Shown: positions 33,468 through 45,690 of the stretch, one piece after another
Position numbering within the stretch: position 1 is the first letter of the stretch
Layout of the letters: each line of letters begins with the position of its first letter
NCBI GenBank assembly: GCA_001972305.1
Contig: BDDD01000568.1
Span: 332,433-396,432, forward strand
DNA: 64,000 nt
Origin: Cephalotus follicularis
Lineage: Eukaryota > Streptophyta > Magnoliopsida > Oxalidales > Cephalotaceae
Reading direction: 5' to 3'
Translations under genes and position numbers: made by a program
The notes under the pieces: model-generated
What the model was told of the DNA's origin: nothing
Databases searched by the model: none
What the model saw: the letters and a program-made list of their open reading frames with translations, nothing else

Positions 33468-33840
33468 TGGACAGATCGGACTAGCGTGGACGGAGAACAA
33501 GTTGTTATGATGTTCTTAGTTTTACTCATTTTCCCGTTTGTAATAAACTGTTTTGTTAAAGGGTTTCCGATGTACTGTTCTTATGAATTTAATTTATGAT
33601 GGAATTTAACTTGTACTATGATCACGCTCCGTTTTGCGGGCGATTAACAATGATGGACTTGTTTAAGTAGCGTGCAGTATGGGATGCACGTTACATGTGT
33701 TTCAGCTTATGTATCTTATGCTTCCGCAACTGATATCTATTTAAAGGATTAAATTTTATGGTATTTGCATAAGCTGGATTTATATGTTAATTGCCTTATC
33801 ACCTTTATGTGTGTCTACCGATGAACGGGGTGTGACAGAG

Positions 33841-33852
33841 TGGTATCAGAGC
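33841..33852 (+). other. Tek-C primer-binding site (tRNA-iMet type)
   Basis: An exact TGGTATCAGAGC lies three bases after the LTR end. Confidence 0.96.
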
Positions 33853-33948
33853 ATATTCCATATATTTTTAGCTAGGATACTTTCCTTGGAAATTAATGAA
33901 TTGTTTTCCTAAAATCGTGACTAACTGGCACCCTTCTTATAGGAACCA

Positions 33949-35100
33949 ATGGACCGAAGGAGAACACGTGCTAGGGCTAGGGCTGTTGGAGCTAATGCCC
34001 CTGAGGAAGCAAATATTCCTCAAGAGATGAATATTCCCCAAGATGACAGAGACCTGATGGCCCGAATTACGGATTACTTTCAGCAACAGATGGCCTTTAA
34101 TAGGGCTAATGCGGAGGAGATGTGCCAGTACTACACGCAAGATCGACTGCAACATGGAGCTCCCGACCATTGCCCGGGGGAGGATATTAACCAGTTCGGG
34201 AGAGACATTGAAAAGTTCATGAGGCTAAATCCACCCAGTTTCCGAGGGGAACTTGATGCTACTGTTACTGAGAGATGGCTGCAAGACCTGGAGAAGATTT
34301 TTGAAGTGATGGACTGTACTAACGCTCAGAAGCTGAAGTTTACTGTGTACCGCCTATGGAGTGAGGCCACTCATTGGTGGGAAATGGTTAAAGCAAAATG
34401 GGAATCACAGAGACTGGACAATACTTGGGCCAGATTCCAGACGGAGTTCTTGGAGACTTATGTTCCACGTATTGAGCAAGAGCGATGAGAGACGGAGCTC
34501 TTGGAGTTGTGACAGGGAGAGATAACTGTGGCTGAGTATCAGGCAAGATTTATGGAGCTGGCCAGACACTCACCATATCTGGTAGCTGATGAGGAGAAGA
34601 AGATTCGGAGATTCCTGAGAGGTCTGCGACCGGATCTTCGGTCAAGGATTAGAGCTATGGAGCTGAGGACTTTTGTGGAGGTTGCTCAGAAAGCAAGACT
34701 ATTGGAGAGCATATCCAGTGAAGACCGGGCTGAGAGAGCTCATGCACAGCAGAGTAAACAGAGTCCTACACAAACCAGACCAGCATCGTCGAAGTGGAAA
34801 GATGGTGGTTCTCCGACGTAATCGTCTAAGAACAAGTCTCAGCAGATAGCTTCACAGGGTACTCCTAGCCAAGGGAGTAATGCTAGATCTGGGGGTTGCT
34901 TTTACTATGGTCGTACAGGCCACCAACAGAAAGATTGCTGGAGGTTTAATGGTTGGTGCTTGAGGTGCGGGGCACCTGGTCATTCAGTAAAGGACTGTCC
35001 GAAGAGTCCAGCTACAATGCCTACTGGGCCGGGGAGCAGTAGTGGTGCGGCGGCGGGTCTATCACAGAGGAGAGACACCGGCAAGGGCATCGCAAAAGGT
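33949..35100 (+). pseudogene. Tek-C Gag with CCHC knuckles
   Basis: The ATG at 33949 gives MDRRRTRARARAVGANAPEE, as in Tek-A. The capsid region shows FMRLNPPSFRGELDATVTER, WLQDLEKIFEVMDC, ATHWWEMVKAKW and YQARFMELARHSPYL. In-frame stops lie at 34486-34488, 34510-34512 and 34819-34821. Two knuckles follow: the first reads CFYYGRTGHQQKDC, so its second Cys is Tyr; the second, CLRCGAPGHSVKDC, is intact. The frame continues without a break into protease, consistent with a single Gag-Pol precursor. Confidence 0.93.
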
Positions 35101-35637
35101 AGAGTTTTTGTACTTGCTCAGACAGAGGTTCCAGAGTTGATTTCTGTTGTTGGAGGTACTCTGTATATATATGGTTTTTCTACTAGAGTACTGATGGATT
35201 ATGGAGCATCGCATTCTTTTATATCTGCATGTTTTGCATCTTGCTTAGATGTCACCCCTGACTGCATGTCATACATACTTGATGTGAGTACATCTACCGG
35301 GACTTCTATGTACACTGACTCGGTATATAGAGGTTGTGAGATGTCTATGGCAAGTATTTCCTTGTATGCAGATTTGATAGTGCTACCTATCCGAGACTTC
35401 GATGTTATATTGGGGATGGATTGGCTATCGGCACACCGTGCTTGTATGGATTGCTACCATAAGACCATGGATTTTTGTCTGCCCAACGGAACGACTTTTC
35501 AGTTCAAGGGGGACAAGGGGTTCTTGACACCGATCATATCTTTTATTCGAGCATCGAGATACCTGGAGAAAGGATGCGAGGGATATTTGACATATGTAAT
35601 TGATCAAAGGAAGGAGAAAGGTTTAAGCTTGGAGTAA
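35101..35637 (+). pseudogene. Tek-C aspartic protease
   Basis: GRVFVLAQTEV leads into VVGGTLYIYGFSTRVLM, the active-site region DYGASHSFIS (Tek-A and Tek-B have DPGA), and [25 protein letters not shown] at 35635-35637 separates it from RT. The role is cleavage of the Gag-Pol precursor; activity is doubtful given the stops. Confidence 0.88.
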
Positions 35638-36423
35638 ATTCCTGTTGTGTGTGAATTTCCGAATGTGTTCCCTGATGACTGGGGATCCTTACCACCGAAT
35701 AGGAGTATGGAGTTCATTATTGATCTTGTTCCTGGAATGGCTCCTATCTCTAAATCACCCTATCGGATGGCTCCTGCTGAGTTTCGAGAGCTGAAGCTAC
35801 AGTTACAAGATCTTAATCCTAAGGGTCTTGTTAGACCCAGTATTTCTCCGTGGGGTGCGTCTGTACTGTTTGTCAAGAAGAAGGATGGGTCGATGAGGCT
35901 GTGCATCGACTACAGAATGTTGGACAAGGCAACTATCAAGAACAAGTATCCTTTACCCCACATCGAGGATTTGTTCGACCAGTTACAAGGAGCAAGAGTA
36001 TTCTCGAAACTCGATTTGAGATCGGGCTATCACCAGTTGAGGGTGAGGGAAGGAGATATTGAGAAGACTACTTTCCGAACAAGGTATGGTCACTACGAGT
36101 TCCTAGTAATGCCGTTTGGTGTTACTAATGCACCGGCAACTTTTATGTCATTGATGAATGACGTATTCTGACCATACCTGGATCGGTTTGTCATTGTGTT
36201 TATTGATAACATACTGGTATACTCGAGGAATAAGGAGGAGCACACTCGTCATCTGAGGATGGTATTGCAGCTTCTCAGAGAGCATCGGTTGTATTCCAAG
36301 TTCGGCAAGTGTGAGTGCTGGCTTGATCATGTGATCTTTCTCGGTCACATCGTATCTGGGGAAGGCTTAACGGTGGATCCATCAAAGACTGAAGTGGTAC
36401 GAGACTGACCGCAACCAAAGAAT
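35638..36423 (+). pseudogene. Tek-C reverse transcriptase
   Basis: In the gag frame: [76 protein letters not shown], then a TGA at 36169-36171 (CGA in Tek-A) and the catalytic block, which reads FIDNILVYS: the second catalytic Asp is Asn. [24 protein letters not shown] fingers follow (here [13 protein letters not shown]), then a TGA at 36406-36408 where Tek-A has TGG. Confidence 0.93.
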
Positions 36424-36925
36424 GTGACGGAGGTGCGCAGTTTCCTTGGATTGGCAGGGTATTACAGAAGGTTTATCCAAAACTTTTCCAGGATAGCCGA
36501 GCCCTTGACTAGACTGACCCAGAATAAAACCTTGTTTATTTGGGACGAAGACTGTGAAGCTAGTTTCCGTGAGCTAAAGGAACGATTGGTTTCCGCTCCT
36601 GTCTTGGCGTTACCTGATGGTAATGAGGGCTTCGCGGTCTATAGTGATGCATCAGGTAAGGGTTTAGGTTGTGTATTGAGGCAGCGAGGTAGAGTGATTG
36701 CATATGCCTCGAGGAAGCTAAATCCATATGAAGAAAACTACCTGACTCATGACCTCGAACTTGCTGCTATTATCTTCGCCCTTCAGAAGTGGAGGCACTA
36801 TCTTTATGGGGCGCAGTTTGAGATCTTTACCGATCACAAGAGTTTGAGGTACCTGTTTTGTCAGGACACACTGAACATGAGGCAGCGGAGGTGGGTAGAA
36901 TTGTTTAATGATTATGACTGCAGTG
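36424..36925 (+). pseudogene. Tek-C connection and RNase H
   Basis: [56 protein letters not shown] and [16 protein letters not shown] give a largely intact RNase H domain that would remove the RNA strand of the hybrid. After NDYDC a deletion of roughly 50 bp relative to Tek-A removes the IQYHPGKANVV segment and shifts the frame. Confidence 0.92.
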
Positions 36926-38474
36926 TTGCCACAAGGCTATGCTTGCCAGTGCGATGGTGTCGCAATGGAAGATGTTAGAAGACTTCCAAGAGTGGTCTCC
37001 GTTCAATCAGTCACCGGTGATCTTTCTGGCCGACATGCGAGTAGAGCCTGTGTTACTGGACCACCTCAGGGATGCACAACCACATGATCCGGAGATGCAG
37101 CGGATTCGGGAGAATCTTGGCTCAGAATCCGATTTTTGAGTGCATGCTGATGGTATCCTGAGATATCGGGGACGTGTGTGTCTTCCGAATGCACCAGGGT
37201 TGAAGAATGAGTTACTTCGTGGGGCTTATAAATCTCTGTACAATATTCATCCTGGTATCACTAAAATGTATCAAGATATGAAGAAGTGTTACTGGTGGCC
37301 TGGCATGAAGCGAGAGATCGCTAAGTATGTGGCAAGGTGTTTGACTTGCCAGACAGTTAAGGCCGAGCACTAGAGACCGGCAGGGTTACTACAGCCCTTA
37401 CCGATCCCAGAGTGGAAGTGGGAACATGTTACGATGGACTTTGTTTCAGGTTTTCCTCTGACTAAGAACTGTCACAATGCCGTGTGGGTCATCGCGGATA
37501 GACTTACCAAATCAACACACTTTCTTCCTACACACGTTACTGATTCTGCAAACAAGTTAGCTCGTTTGTATGTGAAGGAGATAGTGAGATTACACGGTGT
37601 TCTAGTCAGTATCGTATGCGACAGAGATGACATCTTCACTTCCAACTTCTGGAAGAGATTTCATACAGCTCTCAGGACGAAGCTGAACCTGAGTACTACC
37701 TTCCACCCTCAGACCGATGGGCAGTCTGAGCGTACCATCCAGACCTTGGAGGATATGCTACGGGCTTGCATTATTGATTTTTCTGGTACTTGGGAGGATC
37801 ATATCCCTTTGATAGAGTTCTCTTACAATAACAGCTATCATTCTAGTATCGGCATGGCACCTTTTGAGGCACTATATGGGAGGAAGTGCCGATCTCCTAT
37901 CTGTTGGGATGAGGTCGGTGAGCGACCTTTACTCGGGACTGAGCTAGTGGAGGAAACTTCAGAAAATATCAGGATGATCAAAAAGAAGCTGCTTGCTGCA
38001 CAGAGTTGGCAAAAGAGCTACACTGACAGCGTGAAGAGGAGGCCTCTGACCTTCAGTGTTGGTGATCATGTGTTTTTGAAAGTATCTCCGTGGAAGGGGG
38101 TACAAAGATTCGGGAAGAAGGGAAAATTAGCGCCACGCTACAGCGGACCCTTCGAGATTCTAGAGAGAGTTGGGGAGGTAGCCTACCAGCTTGCCTTACC
38201 TCCTGCACTGTCAAACGTGCACGATGTCTTCCACATCTCCATGATGAGGAGATATATCACGGACCCTTCATATGTCCTAGATTATGATACTGTTCCGGTA
38301 CAAGATGATCTGTCTTGTGAGGAGTTGCCTGTACGGATCCTAGATCGAAAGACGCAGACTTTGAGGAACCGAGCCATCTCTATGGTCAAGGTTCAATGGC
38401 AGTTCCACCAACCAGATGAGGCAACTTGGGAATGTGAGGAAGATATCCGAGAACGCTACCTGCATTTGTTCTAG
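36926..38474 (+). pseudogene. Tek-C integrase and chromodomain
   Basis: After the deletion the frame reads [14 protein letters not shown], with stops at 37137-37139 and 37371-37373 (CGA and CAG in Tek-A). It continues with the zinc-binding region (CLTCQTVKAEH), then an open stretch from 37434 with [79 protein letters not shown] and the chromodomain (VHDVFHISMMRRY, MVKVQWQFHQPDEATWE). It ends with a natural stop at 38472-38474. The 346-residue C-terminal stretch is the longest undamaged integrase-chromodomain piece in the window. Confidence 0.94.
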
Positions 38475-38503
38475 ATCGTTTTGAATTTCGAGGATGAAAT
38501 TCT

Positions 38504-38520
38504 TTTGAAGGAGGGGTGGA
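38504..38520 (+). other. Tek-C polypurine tract
   Basis: TTGAAGGAGGGGTGGA lies directly before the 3' LTR start TGTAACGCCC. Confidence 0.92.
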
Positions 38521-38669
38521 TGTAACGCCCGGAAATTTCATGTATTGTAATTTCACAATGTAATGTACTTTATTGTGGAATCAATAAAATGATGGGTTTT
38601 TCCTAATTTGATGATGTTGATGCTAAACCGATTATGTACTTAGAAGTGTGATTACTTGGTACGTACACT

Positions 38670-38830
38670 GGAGGCAGTCGACTGGCACGGAAGACCAGCC
38701 GACTGGATGGCTACGTATGGGAGCAGTCGACTGATGGGATGAACCAGGCGACTGGCCAACTGTTGAGCCACCTGGAAACGAACTGCCAGGCGAGCAGCCG
38801 GATACTGAGTGTGGACAGCTGACTGGATCG
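38670..38830. repeat. CAGYCGACTG motif array, outer cluster of Tek-C 3' LTR
   Basis: Six copies, collinear with 31304-31460. Some have decayed (CAGCCGGATACTG, CAGCTGACTGG), while copies mutated in the other LTR are intact here (CAGCCGACTGG against CAGCCGATTGG). Confidence 0.82.
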
Positions 38831-39649
38831 TGCTCTATTATGTTGCATGTGGTAGAAATCACATGCTACAACTGACGGATGGAAGTGGATGCCATCTGTG
38901 CTTCATGCAGCTAGAGGAAAGGATGAAGGGGACACCTATGCTTCATGCAAACCTCATGGGGCAGAGAAATTAGACCTGTGAGTGTGTGCATGCATGTGAA
39001 TGAGGGAATGTGGCATTTAGTGCCATGTGAGGGAGCTAGGGGAGGAGGAAGAGAAAACCTCTGCATAAAACTCCTATCCTCACCTCCCTCGTCCAGATAC
39101 TGAAACGACAAAGAACCAGAGAAAACAGAAGAGAAAAACACAGAGAAAAGAGGGAAGGAGAGTGTTTCACCATTGTTGAAGCTTGGAGCTCGGGTTGGAG
39201 CTATTGGGTTGTTCTTGGAGCTACTGGGTTTGGAGTTGGAGCTTCTGGGGAGCTCAGAACGTCTCTGTGGGAACACAAAGAGGTGGACTTACAGATTCCT
39301 AACTTGGAATCAAAAGGTAGGGGAAGTTGTAATGGTATTTTGAGCTTAAAATTTCTGCATGCTCTATGATTTAAATGCATGGTTGCGAGAGTTGTAGCTA
39401 CTGGTTTTAGGATATGGTTGCTACTGTTTTCCCATCTGTTATGCTTGCTACTAAGAATCAAATGTGATTATGCGCATGCATGTTGAACCTTTACATGGTA
39501 TTGGCTTGCATGATGAAATGAATGTTGGATGAACTGTTATATGGATGACATGACAACTTGTGGTTGTATTCCTGACCCCGAGCTTGAATTATCTGCATAC
39601 CATGATCCGTTGGAGTAGATAGATCGATTTGCATGCTACTGGTTCGCAG

Positions 39650-39925
39650 AGCAGTCCACTGTCGAAGGAAGACAGCCGACTACTCAATGGAACCAGTCGA
39701 CTGTCAATAGAAAGTAGTCGACAGTTCATACTTTATTCTGCTCAGAAAATAGCGGGATGTGTAACCTGGGTAATGTTTTCGAATGGGTGTGCAGTAACAG
39801 TCGACTGTTGAAGGACAACAGCCGACTACCTAATGAACAGTCGACTGGTAGAAGGAACCAGCCGACTACTGGTACTGCTTGACCCAGAACAGCCGACTGG
39901 TAAGGATTCCAGCCGACTGGTTGGA
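39650..39925. repeat. CAGYCGACTG motif array, inner cluster of Tek-C 3' LTR
   Basis: About ten copies, collinear with 32278-32535. CAGCCGACTACTGG and CAGCCGACTGG are intact here where the 5' LTR has CAGCGGACT and TAGCTGACTGG. Confidence 0.85.
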
Positions 39926-41206
39926 CTGCTGTTTGCCTAAAACAATGCGAAACGATCCCGATTCCTACTAGGATGCATTTGAGCATTTGTATGCATTGCA
40001 TATACACTGTCTATTGCCTGTTTTGTACTGTTTGTACTCGGATTATGATTTCTAATGTGTTGTTGCTTTAGAAATACATATGTAAATTGGAACTGCTATA
40101 TTGAGTACAAAATGAATATTGATATCGTATTTTCAAACATCTTTGGAAAGCGATTCCACTACTGAAACTGTTTAAAAGTATTTTCTACTGAAAATGCAAT
40201 ATTTCAAATGTTTTCACTTTTGAAAACATTTTGGAAACAACCTGCCTGTTGTGGATCTAAACGATCACTACCGTCCTGTTTACTGTACTGTTACTGCTTG
40301 AATTCCCTATTTGCTCTGTGAATTGTTATGTGTTTGTGCTTGAGCCACTGGTTGCATGGCAGAGGCTGCCAGCGTCGGCTAGTGGTAGGGTTGACCTAGG
40401 GGCCAGGAGTATGGCTGGATAACTCACTGTACTGTTGCCTCATTCGGTTGCTTGGAGCTGGGACTGGAGTGGGAGTGTAGCGTGGGGCGAGGAGTTGGTG
40501 GCGCTACACATACTGCTTGACTGTTGTGGTCCTATGTGGACATCCTATACTGCCTGTTGGTCCTTCTCGGACATTACTGTGCTTGTTGATGTAGCCCTGG
40601 CCGGGTTACTACTGTACTATTGTTGCATACATATATTTTTATATATATATGCCCCACTGATATTTTACTGTACCGATAAACATATATATTTTCATATATA
40701 TATACAGGGATTTATACTGCACTGCATCATCCATGCATTCATATCATGACATGCTTTTAATTTTAACCCCAAACTACTCTTATGACCTAGCCGAGTGAGC
40801 ACAAAGGCTAACCCCCTAGTTTACAAATTGATGCAGTGGACCGATCGGACTAGCGTGGACGAAGAACAAGTTGTTATGATGTTCTTAGTTTTACTCATTT
40901 TCTCGTTTGTAATAAACTGTTTCGTTAAAGGGTTTCCGATGTACTGTTCTTATGAATTTAATTTATGATGGATTTTAACTTGTACTATGATCACGCTCCG
41001 TTTTGCAGGCGATTAACAATGATGGACTTGTTTAAGTAGCGTGCAGTATGGGATGCACGTTACATGTGTTTCAGCTTATGTATCTTATGCTTCCGCAACT
41101 GATATATGTTTAAAGGTTTAAATTTTATGGTATTTGCATAAGCTGGATTTATATGTTAATTGCCTTATCACCTTTATATGTATCTACCGATGAACGGGGT
41201 GTGACA

Positions 41207-41925
41207 AACAGTTTTGATCTAATGTCAGGTCGAAGGCCTTTGAGAAACCTTCGGATCATCCGTGTTTTACCCTCCACAAGATAAGGTGTATGTCTTGCCA
41301 GTTCCATAAATCTGGTCTGGTACTGAGCTACCGTCATATCCCCTTGACGTAACTCCATCAGTTCAGTCTTCCTCCGGTCACGTTATATCTGTGGCACATA
41401 AGCTTCAAGGAACTCGGACTGAAATCTATCCCAAGTCCTGTCAAATCCACGAGATTCCCACTTTGCTTCGGTCCTTTCCCACCAATAAGTAGCCTCGCCC
41501 CATAAGCGGTATACAGCAAAGTTGAGTTTCTGCTCATCGGTACACTCCAGGGCAGCAAATATTTTCTCCAAGTCTCTAATCCACTGCTCGGCCACAGTAG
41601 CATTCAGTTCACCATTAAATGTCGGAGGATTCTGTCTCATGAACCGCTCCTGATCTCGGCCAAATCCACCGGTATGGCAAGCTTCAGGAGCCTGATGATA
41701 AGTCCAGTTAGCCTCGTACATTTGCCGAATCTGTTCCAGGTTTGCCGCATTAGCTTGCATCTGTTGTTGAAAGTGGTCAGGCATGCGGTCAAAGTGACTC
41801 CTCTCGTCATGCGCTGGAGGTACATTCACTCCTTCGTTCACTACCGGGTCATTTCCAGGTACCGGCGGTGCATTGACTCTTTCGTCGGCTCTACGCCTTC
41901 CTCTTCTACCTCTTCGTAGGTCCAT
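41207..41925 (-). pseudogene. Tek-B Gag N-terminal part
   Basis: The start ATG at 41925 (MDLRRGRRGRRR) follows the primer site by about 90 bp on the minus strand; a longer open frame to 41955 begins in the leader. The capsid-like domain shows FMRQNPPTFNGELNATVAEQ, WIRDLEKIFAALECTDEQ, EATYWWERTEAKW and YQTRFMELARHTPYL. A TAA at 41383-41385 interrupts. The Tek-C insertion at 41207 separates it from the knuckle-bearing part at 30729-31151; the frame resumes there. Confidence 0.92.
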
Positions 41926-42014
41926 TCGGTTTCCTATATGGAATGACATATTCATTAGGAAACAATTTCACTCAATTTCTGAGAAACTTATCCCAGCTAG
42001 CATATATGGAATAT

Positions 42015-42026
42015 GCTCTGATACAA
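42015..42026 (-). other. Tek-B primer-binding site (one mismatch)
   Basis: The minus strand reads TTGTATCAGAGC, against the usual TGGTATCAGAGC, four bases inside the LTR. Confidence 0.88.
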
Positions 42027-43364
42027 TGTTTGTCACACCCCACCGTTCGGTTCCAATTAAGGACACAAGCATATGTGGTGATATCAGAAAATAAATATAA
42101 TATTCCAGCATTCAATTCAACAATTCATATATAAGCGGAATCATTCAGTAAGCCGGAATATGAAAATACAAGAAATCTGCATGCAGCCCATACTACGTGC
42201 AGGCACAATCCAACAATATCCTTATACAAAAGGAAAGTACAACAGCATCACGGGGTATGAACCGTTCGTTACGAAATACAGTCCATCATAATAAAATAAC
42301 AACCGTAAGATAGAAAGAAGCTCTCCAAAAGCTTCAGCAGCGCCCTCCAACGTCTTCGCTTAATCTGAAATTGTAGGGGTTAGCCGTTGTCCTCACTTGG
42401 CTAAGTAGGAAGATAATGCATGCTAAGGAATATATGAATGCAACATGTATGACATTTTATATTAAAATAACATTTATGTATTCCAATATATAAGTAACCA
42501 TGCCAAGTGCCCATAGGCAATACAATGCAAGAATACCGCACAAGGGTACAATCAATCAGTACAGTGGTTTGGGTGTCACATGTCACTACCTCCTAGCACA
42601 GACTGCGCACCTCCTATCTATGACCCTACACTCCAAAGATGATAGATAAGGTAACATTTACTACTGGCATTAGCGGGCAGTTTAACAATAAGATCTGCAT
42701 CGCAGACAGTTTGGGTGAATACTCTAGCCAACTCCTGGCACATAGGACCACCTCCGTAGCCAGTGATGTCTCCTATCACTCGACTAACGGCAATAACATA
42801 GACAATCAATTCAGTTCAATAAAAATATTACATGTATATATAATATGCAATATAAAAGTTGTTTTGTTTAGAAACATTTAACAATTCATTGATCGTACAT
42901 CTCATAGGAGGAAAACGATATCAATACAGTAGTGGTTCCCAGTTGGGGAACAAAACAGTAGGTGCCTCTCATAGGAGGAAAATCAGTAGTTCTTTTAACA
43001 ATAAGCTTTCATTTGAAAATGATAGTTGATATCATAAATGGTGCATATAGCACTTAGTTGGTTCGATCATTGAAATATAAATGGTAGTGGTGTTAAACAA
43101 CACCAAAACAGTATATACTAATATAACGGTAGCATATACAGCCACAATAGTAAAAGGCAGTAGAAATTCAAGGAATTCAATAGGGTAATTAGTATACCAT
43201 AGTCATTCATGTGCAACTCTCATAAAGAGTGCATACATGTATAGTTTTTGTAATGTCATCATATATAAGGCCAGGATTGATTGTTCTAATCATCCATATG
43301 GAGGCCAAGTTAATTACATTTAAAATTAAGGCCAAAACAGGACCTATATCAGCATTTTTACCCA

Positions 43365-43490
43365 GGACAGTCGACTGCTCTCAAGAACAGTCGGTTGTTT
43401 CGATTGAGTTGTCGACTGTTTTCTCTTAACAGTCGACTGGATAGGTTGAGTAGTTGACTGTCATGAAGAATAGTCGACTGCTTTGCCCAG
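43365..43490. repeat. CAGTCGACTG motif array, inner cluster of Tek-B 5' LTR
   Basis: Six copies. GTCGACTG at 43411 and 43432 are 21 bp apart, and the 3' LTR has only one at the corresponding place (16693). Confidence 0.85.
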
Positions 43491-44517
43491 AAAACGTAGG
43501 CAGCAGCAGGTTATGTATTTCAATATTCAATTTCTAACCTAAACAACGCATGCAATCAAACAGAAAATAACCATACATGATATGCATAATATATCTTCCA
43601 AAAACATGTCATCACCCCAACCTCAATTGCTATCCCGAGATAAATTTGGATTGATCTCTCTCTTTGAGTTTCCAAGGCTTTTTACCAACCAATCTTCCAA
43701 TCTCAGTAGGAATGATCTATACAATGCATGTTTGAAGGTTCAGTCATTTTGTTCAGTAGGTTTAACTAAATATCCAGCTACAATTGCTGTTCTAACAGTG
43801 GTTCATCAATAATTCATTAAGTCTCAAAACTATCCTTTTACAACTTCTCTATGAACCTTGTGTCAATTCTATTTCAATCCCAGATTCATTGACCTTAAAC
43901 GTGTGGACAGAAGATGTGCATATATACGTAAGGGGAATCAGTATACATAATCTTGACAACTAACAACAACTATAATCCGAATTAGAGTTATCAATAATTC
44001 CCTAAGCTTCACATCCATATTTCTTAATCCCTTTCATTGCCATTTCTAACTTTTAGCATTATGGACAGAAGACATGTAACCATATGTGATACTGTGAGCC
44101 TACAACTTCAATCATAATCCAGATTGGAGGCTTACCAGGAATCAAAGCTTCAACCCCTTCTTTGAGCTCTAATCCATCAACATGCAAGCTCCATCGATTT
44201 TCCAGCAACTCTCTTCTATCTTCAGTGTTTCTAACACTCACATTCAGACCCAACAGCTGATATAAAGTCTTAGGATCCTTAGAATTCGCCAGACTCCCAT
44301 TCACTCAGCCATTTCTTTCCTCCCTCTCACATGTTCATTGTCTACATTCACTTTCTCTCTTTTCCATCTTCTGTCTGCAGGTTGCAGGAGGCATAGAAGG
44401 CATGCAAGCACTCCTTTTTGAATGCTCTGGCAGCTAGTGACTTCGCCTAACACATATCCCTCATGCAATGCCATAGCCCTGTCTCACATGCATGCACAGA
44501 CACTTGTTCTGTGCCGT

Positions 44518-44645
44518 TCCAGTCGAAAGTCTTTAACAGCCAGTCGACTGTCCACTCACGCATCAAACAGTCGACTGTTCCCCTGTGATAGTCGGCTGTT
44601 TCCCCAGGCAGTCGACTGTTACCCTGTAACAGTCGGCTGTTTTGC
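44518..44645. repeat. CAGTCGACTG motif array, outer cluster of Tek-B 5' LTR
   Basis: Six copies within 130 bp, collinear with 17780-17912, near the LTR start and upstream of the TATA-like site. Confidence 0.82.
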
Positions 44646-44786
44646 CTGACTTTGGTTGCTCAAGTTTATTTTCTCAATTGAATTCACAACCACAATTCAT
44701 ATAACAAATAGCATTAAAATTCAAGTAAGTGCATATTTTATTCATCAAGAGTACAATATACACAGGTTGAATTTACGGTTATTACA

Positions 44787-45690
44787 GAGGTACTCTCCAC
44801 CACGATCTGATCATAACGTTTTTCAGACATTTCCCTGTCTGTTTCTCAACTTCAAATATGTAGTATTTTAACTTTTCAAAGGCTTCAGATTTGTGCCTCA
44901 TAAGATACAAATAACAAAATCGTAAATAATCATTGGTAAATGTTATGAAGCAGGGATAACCTCATCTAGCTGGAACTGTCATAGGACCATAGACATCAGA
45001 ATGTATGAGTCCTAATAGTTCTTCAGATCTCTTGCCTTGCCCTGTAAAGGGTGATTTTGTCATTTTACCATTTAGGCAGGGTTCGCAGGTTGGATATGTT
45101 TCAAAATGAGTGATACCGAAGTATCCCTCATCAACCAACCTGCGAACTCTCTTTTAGCCTACATGACCAAGTCTGCAATGCCAAAGGTAGGTTTGGTTGA
45201 AATTACCTCTATTTCTTTTATTTTATTTTTGCACATTGAAAACAATCTCATGCTTACTCAATATATATAAACCATCACTAAGGAAACATTTTGCATATAT
45301 TATATCATTAATCAAAATAGTACAACATTTGTCTTTGATTACAACTTCAAAACCTTTCGGCGTCTAACGCCGGAATTGATATAATATTGCGCAAAATGTG
45401 AGGTGAATAAATGCAATGTTTAACAATAAGGTTCTGGCCCAAAGGCAACAAAATACAAACTGATCCCACAACTATGGCTTCAACCACCAAGCCATCTGCA
45501 AGTCGTAGATCTCCCCCACCCTTCTCAAGGTTTCTTCTGTCCATGAGGACGTGCAAGTTAGAACATAAGTGAGTACCACATCCACTGTTTAAAATCCAGG
45601 AAGAAGAATCAGGGATATACATATTCACCTCTATAAAAGACAAATAAGGCATACCTTTGCTGATTGAATTTAGGAACACTGCGCAGTTCC
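44787..45690 (-). pseudogene. Cop-A protease and integrase N-terminal part
   Basis: On the minus strand: Gag knuckle end, then the copia protease with active site WILNSGCGTHLCSNL (the usual Asp of D(T/S)G is Asn here), LRLADGLVVEAIVVG, and further on the pre-integrase and first integrase Asp region (44800-45070). Several stops break the frame between 45347 and 44787. Tek-B interrupts at 44787 and the rest lies at 14508-15312. Confidence 0.83.

Larger units (their letters stand above)
31152..33837 (+). repeat. Tek-C 5' LTR (2686 bp)
   Basis: It begins TGTAACGCCCAG and ends GGGGTGTGACA. In order: motif array 31304-31460, TATA-like CTACATAAAATGC (31693-31705), conserved leader with ACACAAAGAGGTGGACTTAC (31904-31923), donor-like site 31946, second array 32278-32535, conserved block and acceptor-like site (33416-33467), AATAAA near 33541, then the conserved CGCTCCGTTTTGCGGG (33626) and GTATGGGATGCACGTTAC (33677) modules. 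Confidence 0.95.
31152..41206 (+). mobile_element. Tek-C: complete-length Tekay-type Ty3/gypsy element (10,055 bp)
   Basis: Plus strand: 5' LTR 31152-33837, primer site, gag-pol, polypurine tract, 3' LTR 38521-41206. Both LTRs are 2686 bp. The flanks AATAG (31147-31151) and AACAG (41207-41211) differ by one base, and the Tek-B gag frame resumes across them. The LTRs differ at about a dozen of the first 230 bases, so this is an old insertion. Gag-pol was one frame and now carries eight stops and one deletion-frameshift. It is closely related to Tek-A in gag and pol. Confidence 0.95.
38521..41206 (+). repeat. Tek-C 3' LTR (2686 bp)
   Basis: Same length as the 5' LTR, with several percent substitutions and a few compensating indels. 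It contains motif arrays at 38670-38830 and 39650-39925, TATA-like GCATAAAACTCC (39063), donor-like site 39317, conserved block at 40786-40819 and the acceptor-like site at 40836. Confidence 0.95.
15313..44786 (-). mobile_element. Tek-B: Tekay-type Ty3/gypsy element carrying two nested elements
   Basis: Complete ends are visible: LTRs at 15313-18048 and 42031-44786 and a perfect 5-bp target duplication GAGGT on both sides. The internal region is in three pieces: 18049-19896, 29088-31151 and 41207-42030. They are separated by Sir-A (plus) and Tek-C (plus). Reading frames continue across both breaks once the inserts and one target copy are ignored. Its gag start (MDLRRGRRGRRR) and LTRs differ from those of Tek-A and Tek-C, so it is another Tekay family. 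Confidence 0.94.
42031..44786 (-). repeat. Tek-B 5' LTR (2756 bp)
   Basis: Starts at 44786 (TGTAATAACCGT on the minus strand) and ends GGTGTGACA at 42031. It is flanked outside by GAGGT (44787-44791), the partner of 15308-15312. Motif arrays lie at 43365-43490 (inner) and 44518-44645 (outer), and the conserved block at 42372-42408. Confidence 0.95.

Noticed and set aside
34486..37373. Repeat-induced or methylation-driven (C-to-T) nonsense mutation as the sole cause of decay
   Set aside because: Stops at 36169, 36406, 37137, 37371 and 3541 are C-to-T or G-to-A relative to sister copies, but those at 35635, 2863, 4654 and 41383 need transversions or other changes, so the pattern is mixed.
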